From: Mycobacterium gordonae
GTDB lineage: Bacteria > Actinomycetota > Actinomycetes > Mycobacteriales > Mycobacteriaceae
Length of the DNA: 64,000 nt
Reading direction: 5' to 3'
NCBI RefSeq assembly: GCF_017086405.1
Contig: NZ_CP070973.1
Location: 2,294,001 to 2,358,000, forward strand
The notes under the pieces were generated by a model. The model saw only the letters and a list, made by a program, of their open reading frames with translations. It was not told the origin of the DNA and made no database searches. Shown piece after piece: positions 27,693 through 40,209 of the stretch. A program made the position numbers and the translations under genes. Numbering within the stretch: the stretch's first letter is position 1; every line of letters starts with the position of its first letter.

Positions 27693-30600
27693 GAATGCCT
27701 TTCGGCCTCGGACGACGTCGACTCGATGCGGTCAAAGAGGCTGTCGAGCACGCTGCCGGCCGATGCGGACAGCGCGGCCATCTCGTCTTCGGTCGAATCG
27801 TCCTCGGGCGCAACCCGATTGGCCAGATAGGCCGCCAGCGCCGCTACGGTCGGGTGATTGAACAGCATGGTCGCCGACAGTTCCATGCCGACGAACTGCT
27901 CGGCCTCCCGCCGGATCGCCATCGCCATCAGCGAATTGAGTCCTAGTTCGGCGAACGGCCGGTGGCTGTCCAGGTCGGTCTCGGGCAGCCGGAGCTCGCG
28001 CGCGATGATGCCGCGCAGGCCGTTCTCGAACTCGTCGCGCACCTCCGAGGCCGACAGCGCCGACCAGTCCCGAACCGGGATGAGGTAGCTGTCCTCGATG
28101 GCCGATCCGTCCGCGGTCGCCGGCACCGGCAGCACCACCGCCTGCGCGACGTCGTAGCCGTCGACGTGCTCCCACGCGGTGAACGCCTCCTCGGGCGTGA
28201 TGTCGCGTGAGCCCAGTCGGGCCAGTTCGTCGCTGACGATGCGGTTGTCCGCGGCGAACCCGAGACCACGCCAGGCCACCCAGTCCAGGCTCATGGTGTG
28301 GCAGCCCTGCTGGTGCCGCGAGCGCGCCAAGGCGTCCAGGTAGGAGTTGGCGGCGGCGTAGGAGCCCTGGCCCGGGACGCCGAATACCGTTGCGGCCGAG
28401 GAGGTCAGGAAGAAGAAGTCGACGCTGCCCGGCGGGAACGCCTGGTGCAGCACCTGGCTGCCGCCGATCTTGGACCACACCACGTCACGCACGGCGTCAT
28501 CGGTCAGGTTGGTCACCAACTGGTCGTTGGTGACGCCGGCCGCGTGTATGACGCCGCGAATGGGTGTAGCACCGTCGGCGTCCCGCCGATCCAGCAGCGC
28601 CTGCAGCTGCTCGCGGCAGCCGATATCGACGGCGACGGCTTCGACTGCGACGCCACGCATTTCCAGCGCGCGTATGGCGTCGATCTTGCGCCGCAGTCCC
28701 GCGTCCAGGGTGTCGATTTCCCAGTCCCGTCTCGGCGGCAACGCGGTCCGCCCGGTCAGCACCAACCGTCGGGCGCCACGTTCGGCCAGCCAGCCCGCCA
28801 TCAGCAGGCCCAGGGCGCCCATGCCACCGGTGATCAGGTAGGCCGCATCGGGTCTGCAGGCGATCGGCCTGCGCACCGGTTCACCGCGCAACGCCGCCAA
28901 CGCCGGCGTGAGCACGACGCCGTCACGCAGCATCAGGACCGATCTGCTTGGGTGCTGGATCAGGTCGGCAAGCCGCTGTGCGGAGTCTTCGGGAGCAGCT
29001 GAATCGGCGAGATCGAGCAGGCCGCCCCATATTTCGGGGTGCTCAGCGGCGATCACGCCGGCCAGACCCCACAGCAGACTCTGGCGCAACGCCGACGGGT
29101 TCGCCGCCTCGTGTACGCCGCGGGTGATGATCCACAAAGTGACGGAGTCCGTCCGCTGGGCGAGGGTACGGACGGCGGCGCTGATCTCCGCGCACACCCG
29201 GACCGCGAAGTCGACGTCGCTTCCGTCGGCGGGCTGGGACTCCGTGACATACAGCACATACCGCGCGTCGGCCACTGTGCCCGGCCCGAAGCCGAACTGC
29301 CCCAGGCGGTCCATTGGCGCCCAGGCTTGGTCACCGAGGGCCGCGAGGGTGCCCGGACCCAGCGCCGGGGTCGCGTCGGCGCGCGGTTGCCAGTCCAGGG
29401 TGTGTGCGAAAGCGCGCGCGTCCGACGGCTCGACGGTTGGTGTGACGGCGAGGTCGAGCGCTCGGTAGCGAAGCGAGCGCATCGACAGCCACGGTGCGGC
29501 GCCGTGTGCTCCGGCGGCGATGTCGACGGTGATTCCCTGCCCGTCACCTCCGGTGCGGGTGAGCACCACCGCGCCGTGGGGCTCGGTGTGGTTGTCCCGC
29601 AGCCACACCCGCTCGATGGTGGCTGGGACGTAGAGGCGTGCGTCGTCGGCGTCGGAGAGCGCTCCGACGATCACGGCGGCGTCCAGCAGCGGCCCGGTGG
29701 AACCATCGGGCAGCGCGCCGGGCAGTCGAATTGCGGCGTGCAGGCCGGCTGGGGTCGGCTCCCAGGAGTCCAGCGCCCATTTGAACGGCAGGCCGTCCAC
29801 GCCGCGCAGCGCGAGTTGTTCGGTCACGTCCGGGATGTCGTCCTCGACCTCGATAAGGCTTTGGGTCCGGTGCGGGACATGCGCGGCGGGTTCCGGTGGT
29901 GCCGCCGATAGTTGGGCGGTCACATGGTGGGTCCAACGGTCGTGCGTGCTGTCGGCCGGGCGCGAGGCCAGGCCGATCGACTGGTCGTCGGCCACCACTT
30001 GGATCAGGCGTGGCTGATCGGCGAAGACCGGTTGATCGAATCGCACTGCCGACAGCCCCGGGTAGCCCAATTGTTCTGCCGCGCAGAGCAGTGTGTGCAG
30101 GACGACTGACGCCGGCACCACCTCGACGCCGTGAAACCGGTGCCGGCCGCGGTACGGCTTGGCATCAGGGGCCAGCCGGGCCTGCCACAGGTGCGACGGC
30201 TGGCCGCCAGACACGGCCGTGACCGTGCTGTGCGGGCCGAGCAACGTGCCCGCCGACGGTGCCGCGACCACAGAGTTGGCGGCACGTCTGGGGTTGAACC
30301 AGTGCCGAGAATGTTGCCACGGTGTGCTGGGCAGCGGGGGGTGGGGCTCTGCCGGGTGCGGAGTGTGCGGTGGGTGGCCGCTGTGGATGGTGTTGACGTT
30401 GGTACGGAATGTGATGGTGTCATCGGTGTCGCGTTGCAGCGTGCCGATGCTGGTGTACCGGGTGCCGTGCTGCGCGCTATGCAGGGTGTCGACGACGGCC
30501 TGGGTGAGCAGGGGGTGGGCACTGATCTCCACGAACGTGTGGTGCTGCTCGGCCGCTGCGGTAACGGCCTGCTGGAAGCGCACCGGGTTGCGCATGTTGA

Positions 30601-33220
30601 CCGCCCAGTGCTCCGCATCGAAAACCGGTGTGCTGGCCAGGTCTTCGTATGTGGTCGAAATGATCGGGATGGTCGGGGTGCGCGGTGCCAGGTCGGCCAG
30701 TTCGGCGCGCATCGCCGGCTGCAGCGCGTCCATGGCCGGATTGTGCGGGGCCACTTCGATGTTGACCCGGCTGGCGAACCGGTCCCGGGCGCGCACGCGG
30801 GTGATCAGTTCCTCGATCTGCTCGGTGGGCCCGGAGATCACGGTCTGGCGCGGTGAGTTGTAGATACCCAGGGTGACCTGCGGGTAGTCGGCGATCAGCG
30901 CCTCGGTGGCCGCGGCGTCGAGCTCCAGCAACGCCATCGCGCCCTGCCCGGACAGCGGCGCCATCAGGCGGGCCCGGGTGGCGGTGACCCGCAGCCCTTC
31001 GGCGGGGGTCAGTGCTCCGGCGACCACGGCTGCGGCCACTTCGCCCATCGAGTGCCCGATCACCAGGTCGGGCTCCACCCCGTAGGAACGCCACAACTGC
31101 GTCAGCGCCAACTGCATGCCGATCAGACCCAACTGAATCTGCTCGATACCCACCAACTCGGTGCCGTTGGCCAGCACCTCACGCAGCGAGAAGCTGCCCT
31201 GGGCAACGAAATCGGGCTCGAGATCGTCGACGGCCGCCGCGAATGCGGGCTCGTCGGCCAACAACCGGCGACCCATGCCCGCCCACTGCGAGCCGCGCCC
31301 GGAATAGACGAACACCGTGCCGGGACCAGGTGAGTCGTCCCTGGGGCCGACCACCCCGGGTGCCAGCTGTCCCGCGGCCAGGGCGCGCAGCCCGGCGATG
31401 GCGTGCTGGCGGCCCTCGGCGCCGCGCCGGGCCACCACGGTGCCGAACTTGGCCTGACGTGATCGGTGGTGGTTGAGCGTGTGGGCAACGTCGGCCAGCG
31501 GCACCTGGGCTCCGGCGCCCTCCATCCAGTCGGCCAGCACCGCGGCAGTCGCGGCCACTCGTTGCGGCGTCTTGCCGGCCACGATCAGCGTCGAGACGGC
31601 CGGCGCCGGATTCAGCTCACGCGATCCGGCGATCTCCTGGCCTTGCTCGATCACCACGTGGGCATTGGTTCCGCCGAACCCGAATGACGACACGCCGGCC
31701 CGCCGCGGATGTCCGGTCTGCGGCCAATCAGTCTGGTTGTCAACGACTTTCATTCGCAGATCGGCGAACGGAATATGCGGGTTGGGGCTTTCGAAGCGGT
31801 GGTTCGGCGGGATCTGACCGCGCTGGACCGCAAGAACGGTCTTGATGAAACCGGCGATCCCGGCCGCGGCCTCGGTGTGTCCCAGATTGGTCTTGACGGC
31901 GCCCAGCAGCAGCGGCGCGTCAACTGGACGTCCGCGACCCAGCACGGTGCCCAGAGCGCGGGCCTCGATGGGGTCGCCGAGCAGGGTTCCGGTGCCGTGC
32001 GCCTCGACGTAGTCCACCTCGGTGGGCTGCATGCCGGCACTGGCGTAGGCGGCGCGTAGCACCGCCATCTGCGCGGCCGGGTTGGGCGCCATCAACCCGT
32101 TGGACCGGCCGTCCTGGTTGACCGCCGAGCCGCAGATGACGGCCAGCACCCGGTCGCCGTCGCGTTGTGCGTCGGTCAACCGCTTGAGCACCACCACCCC
32201 GGCGCCCTCGCCGCGGACGAACCCGTCGGCGGCAGCGTCGAAGGCGCGACAGTGACCTGTCGGCGACAACGCGCCCACCTGATCGAAACCGCGGAAAACG
32301 GCCGGAGACAACAACAGGTTCACCCCGGCCGCTATCGCCAGCTGCGAGTCCTGGGTGCGAAGGCTCTGACAGGCCAGGTGGATCGCCACCAGCGACGACG
32401 AGCACGCGGTGTCCACCGCTACCGAAGGACCGCGCAGGTCAAGGAAATACGACAGGCGGTTGGCGATGATGCTCATCGCGCCACCGGTGTTGCTCCATCC
32501 ATCGATCTGCGCAAGGTCGGTGGCGGCGATGGCTCCGTATTCGCTCAGGCACGATCCGGCGAACACCCCGGTCTGCGAGCGGCGCAGCGAACTGGGCGGA
32601 ATTCCGGCGTGCTCCAACGCTTCCCACGCCACTTCGAGCAGCAGCCGCTGCTGCGGATCCATCTTGTCGGCCTCGCTGGGCGAGATCTCGAAGAATTCGG
32701 CGTCGAACGACTCGATGTCGGGCAGAAACGAACCCCAGCGCGTGGTCCGGGCGAGTACGGCCTTGGCTTCCGCTGAGCCGTCGTCGAAAAGTTCCCACCG
32801 CTTGTCGGGGACCTTGCCGATCGACGAGCGTCGTTCACAAAGGAAGTCCCACAACGCATCTGGCCCGTGTATCCCGCCGGGGAAGCGGCATCCGATGCCG
32901 ATCACCGCGATCGGCTCGTCGAGTGAGGTGCCGCCCGGACGGTTGAGCCCTGAGCCTGCTTCGGGTTCTGGTTCGGGGGCGGTGAGGTACGCGGCTAGAT
33001 CGTTGATGGTCGGGTGCTCCCAGAAGTCGATGGGGGAGACTGTCCTGCCCAGCAGTTCGGTGAGTTCACCGGATAGCACTACCGCGTCGCGGGAACTCAC
33101 GCCGAGGTCAGCCAGGGACAGATTCGGGTCGACCTCGTCGGGCCGGCACCCGATGTTGGTCACCAGATAGTCGACCAGCCAGTGGCGCAGGTCGGCCTCG
33201 CCACTGATGCTTGCCGTCAT
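27689..33220 (-). CDS. ppsA: Phthiocerol polyketide synthase loading/first module PpsA
   Basis: Type I synthase of 1843 residues with an extra N-terminal carrier domain (Ser43 in [10 protein letters not shown]) that accepts the acyl-adenylate made by FadD26. Then ketosynthase (TACSSS, Cys273), acyltransferase 636-906 (GHSMG, Ser724; [11 protein letters not shown]), a non-catalytic dehydratase-like stretch, ketoreductase with TGGMGALG near 1462, and a second carrier domain with GLNSLMAM near 1762. It performs the first malonyl extension and ketoreduction, giving the hydroxyl distal to the PpsE end. ATG at 33220 overlaps the fadD26 stop (ATGA). The AT is shared almost base for base with PpsD. 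Confidence 0.95.
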   Translation of the reverse strand: MTASISGEADLRHWLVDYLVTNIGCRPDEVDPNLSLADLGVSSRDAVVLSGELTELLGRTVSPIDFWEHPTINDLAAYLTAPEPEPEAGSGLNRPGGTSLDEPIAVIGIGCRFPGGIHGPDALWDFLCERRSSIGKVPDKRWELFDDGSAEAKAVLARTTRWGSFLPDIESFDAEFFEISPSEADKMDPQQRLLLEVAWEALEHAGIPPSSLRRSQTGVFAGSCLSEYGAIAATDLAQIDGWSNTGGAMSIIANRLSYFLDLRGPSVAVDTACSSSLVAIHLACQSLRTQDSQLAIAAGVNLLLSPAVFRGFDQVGALSPTGHCRAFDAAADGFVRGEGAGVVVLKRLTDAQRDGDRVLAVICGSAVNQDGRSNGLMAPNPAAQMAVLRAAYASAGMQPTEVDYVEAHGTGTLLGDPIEARALGTVLGRGRPVDAPLLLGAVKTNLGHTEAAAGIAGFIKTVLAVQRGQIPPNHRFESPNPHIPFADLRMKVVDNQTDWPQTGHPRRAGVSSFGFGGTNAHVVIEQGQEIAGSRELNPAPAVSTLIVAGKTPQRVAATAAVLADWMEGAGAQVPLADVAHTLNHHRSRQAKFGTVVARRGAEGRQHAIAGLRALAAGQLAPGVVGPRDDSPGPGTVFVYSGRGSQWAGMGRRLLADEPAFAAAVDDLEPDFVAQGSFSLREVLANGTELVGIEQIQLGLIGMQLALTQLWRSYGVEPDLVIGHSMGEVAAAVVAGALTPAEGLRVTATRARLMAPLSGQGAMALLELDAAATEALIADYPQVTLGIYNSPRQTVISGPTEQIEELITRVRARDRFASRVNIEVAPHNPAMDALQPAMRAELADLAPRTPTIPIISTTYEDLASTPVFDAEHWAVNMRNPVRFQQAVTAAAEQHHTFVEISAHPLLTQAVVDTLHSAQHGTRYTSIGTLQRDTDDTITFRTNVNTIHSGHPPHTPHPAEPHPPLPSTPWQHSRHWFNPRRAANSVVAAPSAGTLLGPHSTVTAVSGGQPSHLWQARLAPDAKPYRGRHRFHGVEVVPASVVLHTLLCAAEQLGYPGLSAVRFDQPVFADQPRLIQVVADDQSIGLASRPADSTHDRWTHHVTAQLSAAPPEPAAHVPHRTQSLIEVEDDIPDVTEQLALRGVDGLPFKWALDSWEPTPAGLHAAIRLPGALPDGSTGPLLDAAVIVGALSDADDARLYVPATIERVWLRDNHTEPHGAVVLTRTGGDGQGITVDIAAGAHGAAPWLSMRSLRYRALDLAVTPTVEPSDARAFAHTLDWQPRADATPALGPGTLAALGDQAWAPMDRLGQFGFGPGTVADARYVLYVTESQPADGSDVDFAVRVCAEISAAVRTLAQRTDSVTLWIITRGVHEAANPSALRQSLLWGLAGVIAAEHPEIWGGLLDLADSAAPEDSAQRLADLIQHPSRSVLMLRDGVVLTPALAALRGEPVRRPIACRPDAAYLITGGMGALGLLMAGWLAERGARRLVLTGRTALPPRRDWEIDTLDAGLRRKIDAIRALEMRGVAVEAVAVDIGCREQLQALLDRRDADGATPIRGVIHAAGVTNDQLVTNLTDDAVRDVVWSKIGGSQVLHQAFPPGSVDFFFLTSSAATVFGVPGQGSYAAANSYLDALARSRHQQGCHTMSLDWVAWRGLGFAADNRIVSDELARLGSRDITPEEAFTAWEHVDGYDVAQAVVLPVPATADGSAIEDSYLIPVRDWSALSASEVRDEFENGLRGIIARELRLPETDLDSHRPFAELGLNSLMAMAIRREAEQFVGMELSATMLFNHPTVAALAAYLANRVAPEDDSTEDEMAALSASAGSVLDSLFDRIESTSSEAERHS
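30501..31313 (-). repeat. 813-bp AT-domain repeat, copy in ppsA
   Basis: Partner of 14430-15242 in ppsD: same length, no gaps, three mismatches by eye. Encodes PpsA residues about 636-906. Over the AT core the two proteins are identical. Confidence 0.93.
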
Positions 33221-34968
33221 ACGGTCACGTCCAGCCGCTTGAACCCGTCGCTCCGATACCGCTCGACGCAGGCGGAACGCCGGATCTTGCCGCTGGTGGT
33301 GATGGGAATGGAGCCGGGCGACACGAGCACCAGGTCGGCGACCCGCAGGCTGTGTGAGCGCGAAATCGCCGAGGTGACCTCCCGCTTGACCGATCGCAGC
33401 TTGAGCATCGCGTCTTCTGCCGACGCGCCGCGGCGTTTCAGCTCGATGATGGCCACCAACTGCTCGGTGATGTCGTCGGCCACCGAGATCGCGGCGACCC
33501 TGCCGCCGGTGATCTCCTGGATCGTCGCCTCGATGTCATCGGGGTAGTGGTTGCGGCCGTCGACGATGAGCAGGTCCTTGATGCGGCCCATGATGAACAG
33601 CTCGCCCTCGGACAGGACACCCAGATCCCCGGTGCGCAGCCACGGTCCTTCCGGCGTGCCCGGAGCCGCGTCGACGATATGGGCATTGAAGATGCGGTTG
33701 GTCTGCTCGGGCTTCTGCCAGTACCCCAGGGCCACATGTTCGCCGTGCACCCAGATCTCACCGACGTCACCGGACATGTTCTCGACCATGGTGTCCGGGT
33801 TGACGATCCGCACCGCAGCCGGGTCGGGGCAGCCGTAGCTGATCAGTTCGGTGCCGACCGACCCTTCGGAGCCACAGCGTTTGGCCTGACCGGCGGACAG
33901 GTGTTCGTAGTCGAACCGCACGGTTGTCGGCGCGGTTCCGGGTTCGGGCGCCGCCACGTACAGCGTGGCCTCGGCGAGGCCGTAGGACGGCCGGACCGCG
34001 GTGGGGCTGAGGTGGTATTTGGCGAATCGCTCGGTGAAGCGCTTTACGGTCGCCACATGGATTCGTTCGCTGCCGCTGACGATGCCGACGACGTCGCTCA
34101 GGTCGAGACCGGCCATGTCTTCGTCGGATGTTCGGCGCACGGCCAATTCGAAAGCGAAATTCGGCGCTGCGGAAAAGGGCGAAGGGTTACTGGCAAGCAG
34201 TTGCATCCAGCAGGCCGGGCGGCGCAGGAATGCCATGGGGCTCAGCAGTACGGCACTGCGTTCGGCGACCATCGGTGCGCAGATTCCCAGAATCAGGCCC
34301 ATGTCGTGAAATAGCGGTAACCACGAAACCACGGTTCCGTTGGGGATCTTTGCCAGGTCGCCAAAATATCCGTACAGGCTCTGGGTCACATTCGCGATGA
34401 CATTTTTATGCGACACAATGACACCGGCCGGTGTCCGCGTGGAACCCGAGGTGTACTGAAGATAGGCGGCTCCGCTGGACAGTCGCGGGACGCGCGACGA
34501 CTCGCGTGGCGAGTCCAGGTCGAGCAGATCGACTTCGATAATGAAGGGAGCGGCCTGGCCGTTTTGTGCCCGCGCATATTTCGACACATCATTCACCACG
34601 GACGACGTCGTGAGAATGGCGACCGGTTTGGAGTCCCGCAGCACCGCGGAAACGCGGTCGTCGTGGATGCCGTACTGCGGCGTCGACAGCGGTACGGCGA
34701 TGAATCCGGCCTGCAGGGCACCGAGGAATGCGATGACGTATTCCAATCCTTGCGGGGCGAGGATCGCGACCCGGTCGCCTGGGGCGCCACACAGCTTCAG
34801 TTCCTCGGCGATGACGCAGGCCCGGCTGTAGACCTGGGACCAGGTCAGCGTCTCAGCAAATCCTTTCGGATCCAATCCGTAATCGATGAATGTGTATGCC
34901 GCGGTATCGGCCTGCTGATCGGCCCGCTGTTTCAGCAAAGCGGGTAGGGACCCGTCAGTCACCGGCAT
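33217..34968 (-). CDS. fadD26: Long-chain fatty-acyl-AMP ligase FadD26
   Basis: Protein of 583 residues, the same length as M. tuberculosis FadD26. It activates long-chain fatty acids as acyl-adenylates and hands them to the N-terminal carrier domain of PpsA rather than to CoA. The ATP/AMP motif [12 protein letters not shown] is at 172-183, RTGDLG near 490, and the C-terminal lysine motif SGKIRRSAC near 562. It is the first gene of the operon: ATG 34968 has a GGGAG ribosome site about 9 bases upstream, and the ATGA overlap with ppsA couples loading enzyme and first module. Confidence 0.95.
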   Translation of the reverse strand: MPVTDGSLPALLKQRADQQADTAAYTFIDYGLDPKGFAETLTWSQVYSRACVIAEELKLCGAPGDRVAILAPQGLEYVIAFLGALQAGFIAVPLSTPQYGIHDDRVSAVLRDSKPVAILTTSSVVNDVSKYARAQNGQAAPFIIEVDLLDLDSPRESSRVPRLSSGAAYLQYTSGSTRTPAGVIVSHKNVIANVTQSLYGYFGDLAKIPNGTVVSWLPLFHDMGLILGICAPMVAERSAVLLSPMAFLRRPACWMQLLASNPSPFSAAPNFAFELAVRRTSDEDMAGLDLSDVVGIVSGSERIHVATVKRFTERFAKYHLSPTAVRPSYGLAEATLYVAAPEPGTAPTTVRFDYEHLSAGQAKRCGSEGSVGTELISYGCPDPAAVRIVNPDTMVENMSGDVGEIWVHGEHVALGYWQKPEQTNRIFNAHIVDAAPGTPEGPWLRTGDLGVLSEGELFIMGRIKDLLIVDGRNHYPDDIEATIQEITGGRVAAISVADDITEQLVAIIELKRRGASAEDAMLKLRSVKREVTSAISRSHSLRVADLVLVSPGSIPITTSGKIRRSACVERYRSDGFKRLDVTV

Positions 34969-35633
34969 CGCTGTACACTCCCGTTCGAAAGTTTGCCCTT
35001 GTGCACTATCGCAGCCTCACCCGATTCGAAATGGGGCCGCATAGCGGTTCGCCTAGTGCCGATAAACGGCACGCTTGAGATGCCTAGTCCGCGTCGACGA
35101 CTGCTTTCGTCCCCACCGAAGCACCACTGTGTGCCGCCAGATGATCGCCCCTGGACTAATTCCGCTCCCCAAACAACTAGTCGCGTGTTCAACGGTAATC
35201 ATCTCACTGTACGGGTGGGGGCATTATCGGAAAATCCACACGCTTCCCACAGCGATCGAAGAGGTCGTTGCTCGGTGGCGCAGTTGGCTGATCTGCGCTG
35301 AATCTTATTCACTCCTGCCAGGTGCTGTGATTGATGTGACATGTGATACATCGGTGGCGGATGTTGGTTACGTGAGAACAGAGTCTCAAGTTCTCGAACC
35401 CGACACCGTCCGATTTCTGGGACCGGCGTCCCGTTGTGACGAGAGTAACACCTCCGGCGAAGGTGGTCGGCCGGCTTCGGTTTGATCCGCGTCCGCTGCC
35501 CGGGCGCAGGCCCTGCCGGTGATGCCGAGAATCGAACAAAAGCTTCGACTCGGCGCAAGGGTGGGCTAGCTTTGCCAGGCGGGTACCCGCCAAAACGAGC
35601 TGAGCGCCTGCACCGACGGCGTGTGCCACCTGG
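34969..35633. promoter_or_regulatory. Intergenic region upstream of the fadD26-papA5 operon
   Basis: 665 bases between fadD26 and the tesA stop. By position it must hold the promoter of the 32-kb operon, but I cannot point to a convincing -35/-10 pair. Several short open frames exist on both strands, none with a good ribosome site or recognisable family; M. tuberculosis has the small hypothetical Rv2929 in this place, which I could not confirm here. Lower GC near fadD26 fits a promoter. Confidence 0.5.
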
Positions 35634-36653
<1,020 letters not shown>

Positions 36654-37391
36654 GTGTACCGAGTCTTTGAAGCGCTGGACGAGTTGAGCGCCATTGTTGA
36701 GGAAGCCCGTGGCGTGCCGATGACCGCGGGCTGCGTCGTACCCCGCGGCGACGTGCTCGAACTGATCGACGACATCAAGGACGCGATCCCTGGCGAGCTC
36801 GACGACGCCCAGGACGTGCTGGACGCGCGCGACTCCATGCTGCACGACGCCAAGTCACACGCGGATTCGATGGTCTCGTCGGCGACCACCGAATCTGAGT
36901 CGATGGTCAACCACGCGCGCGCCGAGGCCGACCGACTGCTTTCCGACGCCAAGGCGCAGGCTGACCGGATGGTCAGCGAAGCCCGTCAGCACAGCGAGCG
37001 GATGGTGGGCGAAGCGCGCGAAGAGGCGATGCGCATCGCCGCCTCGGCCAAGCGCGAGTACGAGGCCAGCGTCAGCCGCGCTAAGACCGAGTGCGACCGG
37101 CTCATCGAGAACGGCAACATCTCCTACGAGAAGGCCGTGCAAGAGGGCATCAAGGAACAGCAGCGACTGGTGTCGCAGAACGAGGTGGTCCAGGCCGCGC
37201 ATGCGGAATCGACCCGACTCATCGACACCGCGCACGCTGAGGCTGACCGGTTGCGAGGCGAATGCGACATCTACGTCGACAACAAGCTTGCCGAGTTCGA
37301 GGAGTTCCTCAACGGCACGCTGCGCTCGGTGGGCCGGGGCCGTCATCAGCTTCGCACCGCGGCGGGTACGCACGACTACGTGACCCGGTAG
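36654..37391 (+). CDS. sepIVA: Septum-associated DivIVA-domain protein SepIVA
   Basis: Protein of 245 residues, the same length as Rv2927c, with an N-terminal DivIVA-like segment (about 1-50) followed by a long coiled coil of Ala/Glu/Arg/Ser heptads (about 55-215). SepIVA is a cytoplasmic cell-division and intracellular-membrane organiser in mycobacteria. The start is GTG at 36654 giving MYRVFEALDEL, with AGGAGG 9 bases upstream; an ATG-type start at 36627 lies before that ribosome site and is rejected. First gene of the plus-strand housekeeping run. Confidence 0.93.
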   Translation: MYRVFEALDELSAIVEEARGVPMTAGCVVPRGDVLELIDDIKDAIPGELDDAQDVLDARDSMLHDAKSHADSMVSSATTESESMVNHARAEADRLLSDAKAQADRMVSEARQHSERMVGEAREEAMRIAASAKREYEASVSRAKTECDRLIENGNISYEKAVQEGIKEQQRLVSQNEVVQAAHAESTRLIDTAHAEADRLRGECDIYVDNKLAEFEEFLNGTLRSVGRGRHQLRTAAGTHDYVTR

Positions 37392-37448
37392 CCCCCCGGG
37401 GCGCCATTAGCAGTGGACCTGGGCGCTGCGCGCCGTAGGATTCCCCGT

Positions 37449-38045
37449 ATGGCAAGGCAGCACGGCCAGACCGCGCAGCGACGCGCCGTCACACCGTTGA
37501 CCATCGATGTCGCCCGGCTCGGCAGACGTCCGGGTTCGATGCTCGAGATCCATGACACCGTCGACAGCCCCTCGCGCATCGGGGTGGAGCTGATCGCCAT
37601 CCAGCCCGGGGCGCCGTTGGGCCTGGACCTGCGCGTGGAATCGGTGTCTGAAGGCGTGCTGGTGACGGGCACGGTGGACGCTCCGACGGCCGGCGAATGC
37701 TCCCGCTGCCTGTCACCGATCCAAGGCAGCGTTCAGGTCGGGTTGACCGAACTGTTCGCCTACCCGGACAGCGCCACCGAGGCCACCACCGAGGAAGACG
37801 AGGTGGGCCACGTCGTCGACCAGACGATCAATCTCGAGCAGCCGATCATCGACGCCGTCGGCCTCGAGCTGCCGTTTTCACCTGTGTGCTCACCGGATTG
37901 CCCGGGGTTGTGCCCGCAATGCGGGGTTTCGCTGGCCGCCGAGCCTGGGCACCAGCATGAACAGATCGACCCGCGGTGGGCCAAGCTGGCCGAGATGCTG
38001 CCGGATCAGGACGGCCCGGACACCGAACAGCGAGGTGAGCAGTGA
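37449..38045 (+). CDS. DUF177 (YceD-like) family protein
   Basis: About 198 residues, the counterpart of Rv2926c. Shows the family's cysteine motifs CSRC and [13 protein letters not shown] (near residues 83-86 and 155-170), probably zinc-binding, and an acidic tail. Family members lie near rRNA and ribosomal-protein genes in many bacteria and are linked to large-subunit rRNA metabolism, fitting its coupling to rnc. Start chosen at ATG 37449 because AGGA stands 8 bases upstream; a GTG at 37413 would add 12 residues but has no ribosome site. The stop overlaps the rnc start (GTGA). Confidence 0.85.
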   Translation: MARQHGQTAQRRAVTPLTIDVARLGRRPGSMLEIHDTVDSPSRIGVELIAIQPGAPLGLDLRVESVSEGVLVTGTVDAPTAGECSRCLSPIQGSVQVGLTELFAYPDSATEATTEEDEVGHVVDQTINLEQPIIDAVGLELPFSPVCSPDCPGLCPQCGVSLAAEPGHQHEQIDPRWAKLAEMLPDQDGPDTEQRGEQ

Positions 38046-38767
38046 CCCAGTCGCGACAGACATTGCTCGACGCACTCGGGGTCGATCTGGCTGACGACCT
38101 GCTCTCACTGGCGCTGACACATCGCAGCTACGCCTACGAAAACGGTGGGCTGCCCACTAATGAGCGGTTGGAGTTCCTCGGCGACGCGGTGCTGGGACTG
38201 ACCATCACCGACGAGCTGTACCACCGACACCCCGACCGTTCCGAAGGCGACTTGGCCAAATTGCGGGCCAGCGTCGTCAACACCCATGCACTCGCCGATG
38301 TCGCACGGACCCTGACCGCTGAGGGCCTGGGCACGTACGTGCTGCTGGGCCGCGGCGAAGCTAACACCGGAGGCGCCGACAAGTCCAGCATCCTGGCGGA
38401 CGGGATGGAATCCTTGCTGGGCGCGATCTACCTGCAGCACGGTATTGAGGTGGCGCGAGAGACGATCCTGCGGTTGTTCGGCCCGCTACTGGACGCCGCG
38501 CCTACGCTGGGCGCCGGCCTGGACTGGAAAACCAGCTTGCAGGAGTTGACTGCGGCACGTGCGCTGGGGCCGCCCTCGTACCTGGTGACCTCTACCGGCC
38601 CGGATCATGACAAGGAGTTCACCGCGGTGGTGGTGGTGATGGACACCGAGTACGGGTCGGGTGTGGGGCGCTCCAAGAAAGAGGCCGAGCAGAAGGCCGC
38701 GTCGGCAGCGTACAAAGCGCTGGAGTCGCTGGACGTGCTGGACACTGCGGGGAAGTCGTCGGCTTGA
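38042..38767 (+). CDS. rnc: Ribonuclease III
   Basis: Endonuclease of 241 residues that cuts double-stranded RNA in rRNA and mRNA processing. The RNase III signature [12 protein letters not shown] is at about 40-51 and the second catalytic acidic site [13 protein letters not shown] near 119-131; the C-terminal double-stranded RNA-binding domain follows (about 160-230, with the basic [12 protein letters not shown] end). GTG start at 38042 overlapping the upstream stop. The 53-bp tandem repeat begins on the base after its stop codon. Confidence 0.96.
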   Translation: MTQSRQTLLDALGVDLADDLLSLALTHRSYAYENGGLPTNERLEFLGDAVLGLTITDELYHRHPDRSEGDLAKLRASVVNTHALADVARTLTAEGLGTYVLLGRGEANTGGADKSSILADGMESLLGAIYLQHGIEVARETILRLFGPLLDAAPTLGAGLDWKTSLQELTAARALGPPSYLVTSTGPDHDKEFTAVVVVMDTEYGSGVGRSKKEAEQKAASAAYKALESLDVLDTAGKSSA

Positions 38768-38966
38768 TGACCCGCTGTGCGCGGCTTGGCCGCGCTTGCG
38801 ATCACTGCGTTTGGATGGTGCTGACCCGCTGTGCGCGGCTTTGCCGCGCTTGCGATCACTGCGTTGGATGGTGCTGACCCGCTGTGCGCGGCTTTGCCGC
38901 GCTTGCGATCACTGCGTTGGATGGTGCTGACCCGCTGTGCGCGGCTTTGCCGCGCTTGCGATCATC
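38768..38966. repeat. 53-bp tandem repeat filling the rnc-fpg gap
   Basis: Copies start at 38768 (54 bp, slightly diverged), 38822 and 38875 (both 53 bp, identical) and 38928 (partial, about 39 bp). Each copy contains the stem-loop GCGCGGC-TTT-GCCGCGC, with a TTG loop in copy 1. The array occupies the whole space between the rnc stop and fpg, so any transcript through it would carry four hairpins. Copy number is likely variable. Confidence 0.95.
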
Positions 38967-38971
38967 ACTGA

Positions 38972-39844
38972 ATGCCCGAACTACCTGAAGTAGAGGTGGT
39001 ACGGCGTGGTCTGCAGACCCACGTGGTGGGGAAGACGATCACTGGCGTCCGGGTTCACCACCCCCGCGCCGTGCGACGGCACGAGGCCGGGCCTGCTGAT
39101 CTCACCGCGCGCCTGCTCGACGCCCGTATCACCGGCACCGATCGGCGTGGCAAGTACCTATGGCTGACCCTGAGTACCCCGGATGTCGAAGACGCCGAGC
39201 CGGACACCGCGCTTGTCGTGCACCTGGGCATGAGCGGCCAGATGTTACTGGGCGTGGTGCCGCGGGCCGACCACGTGCGGATTTCCGCGTTGCTCGACGA
39301 CGGGACGGTGCTCAGTTTCGCCGATCAGCGAACCTTCGGTGGGTGGATGCTGGCCGACCTGGTGACCGTCGACGGCAGCGTGGTTCCCGAACCCGTCGCA
39401 CATTTGGCTCGTGATCCGCTCGATCCACGATTCGACGCCAAAGCTGTGATTGAGGTGTTGCGGCGCAAGCACTCTGAGATCAAACGTCAATTGCTGGATC
39501 AGCAGGTGGTGTCGGGGATCGGCAACATCTACGCCGATGAAGCGCTGTGGCGGGCCAAGATCAACGGCGCGCGGATCGCCGCCACTCTGTCCCGTCCCAA
39601 GTTGGCGGCCGTCTTGGACTCCGCAGCCGAGGTGATGCGCGAGGCGCTGGCGAAGGGCGGCACGTCGTTCGATTCGCTGTACGTCAACGTCAACGGCGAA
39701 TCTGGCTACTTCGACCGTTCGCTGGACGCCTACGGCAGGGAAGGCGAGAACTGCCGTCGATGCGCAGCGGTGATGCGTCGAGAGAAGTTCATGAACCGCT
39801 CCTCTTTCTACTGCCCGCGGTGCCAGCCGAGGCCCCGGAATTAG
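38972..39844 (+). CDS. fpg: Formamidopyrimidine-DNA glycosylase (Fpg/MutM)
   Basis: DNA glycosylase/lyase of 290 residues that removes 8-oxoguanine and other oxidised purines. Catalytic N-terminal Pro2-Glu3 in MPELPEVE, central conserved lysine region (HLGMSGQ, near 83-89), helix-two-turn-helix with GIGNIYADE near 182-190, and C-terminal zinc finger CxxC...CxxC (CRRC, then CPRC, near 261-284). All key features are present. It lies between two tandem-repeat arrays, so it may be read from its own promoter or through the 53-bp array. Confidence 0.96.
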   Translation: MPELPEVEVVRRGLQTHVVGKTITGVRVHHPRAVRRHEAGPADLTARLLDARITGTDRRGKYLWLTLSTPDVEDAEPDTALVVHLGMSGQMLLGVVPRADHVRISALLDDGTVLSFADQRTFGGWMLADLVTVDGSVVPEPVAHLARDPLDPRFDAKAVIEVLRRKHSEIKRQLLDQQVVSGIGNIYADEALWRAKINGARIAATLSRPKLAAVLDSAAEVMREALAKGGTSFDSLYVNVNGESGYFDRSLDAYGREGENCRRCAAVMRREKFMNRSSFYCPRCQPRPRN

Positions 39845-39863
39845 AACCGCACCCACTGGTGGC

Positions 39864-40166
39864 GCGAGGGTGCGTTGGGGTACGTCGACGCGCCGTGGCG
39901 GGTGGCGTGGAGTGCACGTTCGCGCCTCCGGCGGCCCCGAGGGGTGGCGAGGGTGCGTTGGGGTACGTCGACGCGCCGTGGCGGGTGGCGTGGAGTGCAC
40001 GTTCGCGCCTCCGGCGGCCCCGAGGGGTGGCGAGGGTGCGTTGGGGTACGTCGACGCGCCGTTGCGGGTGGCGCGAAGTGCACGTTCGCGCCTCCGGCGG
40101 CCCCGAGGGGTGGCGAGGGTGCGTTGGGGTACGTCGACGCGCCGTTGCGGGTGGCGTGGAGTGCAC
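39864..40166. repeat. 83-bp tandem repeat between fpg and osmC-like gene
   Basis: Copies start at 39864, 39947, 40030 and 40113; the last is partial, about 54 bp. The unit runs gcgagggtgcgttggggtac and on through gtcgacgcgccg to the ggccccgagggg end. Copies differ at a few bases (gccgtgg or gccgttg; gcgtgg or gcgcga). Several frames stay open across the array on both strands only because the unit lacks stops; these are not taken as genes. Confidence 0.95.
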
Positions 40167-40209
40167 TCTCGCCAACGGCCGGCCAACCGCACAAAGTAAG
40201 AAGGGAGCC

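Noticed and set aside
34959..35192. 77-residue minus-strand frame overlapping the fadD26 start, possible Rv2929 counterpart
   Set aside because: Position fits, but I cannot recognise the sequence and there is no clear ribosome site; not enough to call a gene.
38605..38859. Minus-strand 84-residue frame with a repeated IASAAKPRTAG peptide
   Set aside because: It is the translation of the 53-bp DNA repeat and the rnc 3' end, not a gene.
38768..40166. CRISPR-like arrays
   Set aside because: Repeats are contiguous tandem copies without unique spacers, and no cas genes are present.
39841..40209. Open frames across the 83-bp array, including one joining the osmC-like gene upstream
   Set aside because: The frames are open only because the repeat unit lacks stops; translation would be a low-complexity repeat, and the osmC-like start at 40210 has its own ribosome site.
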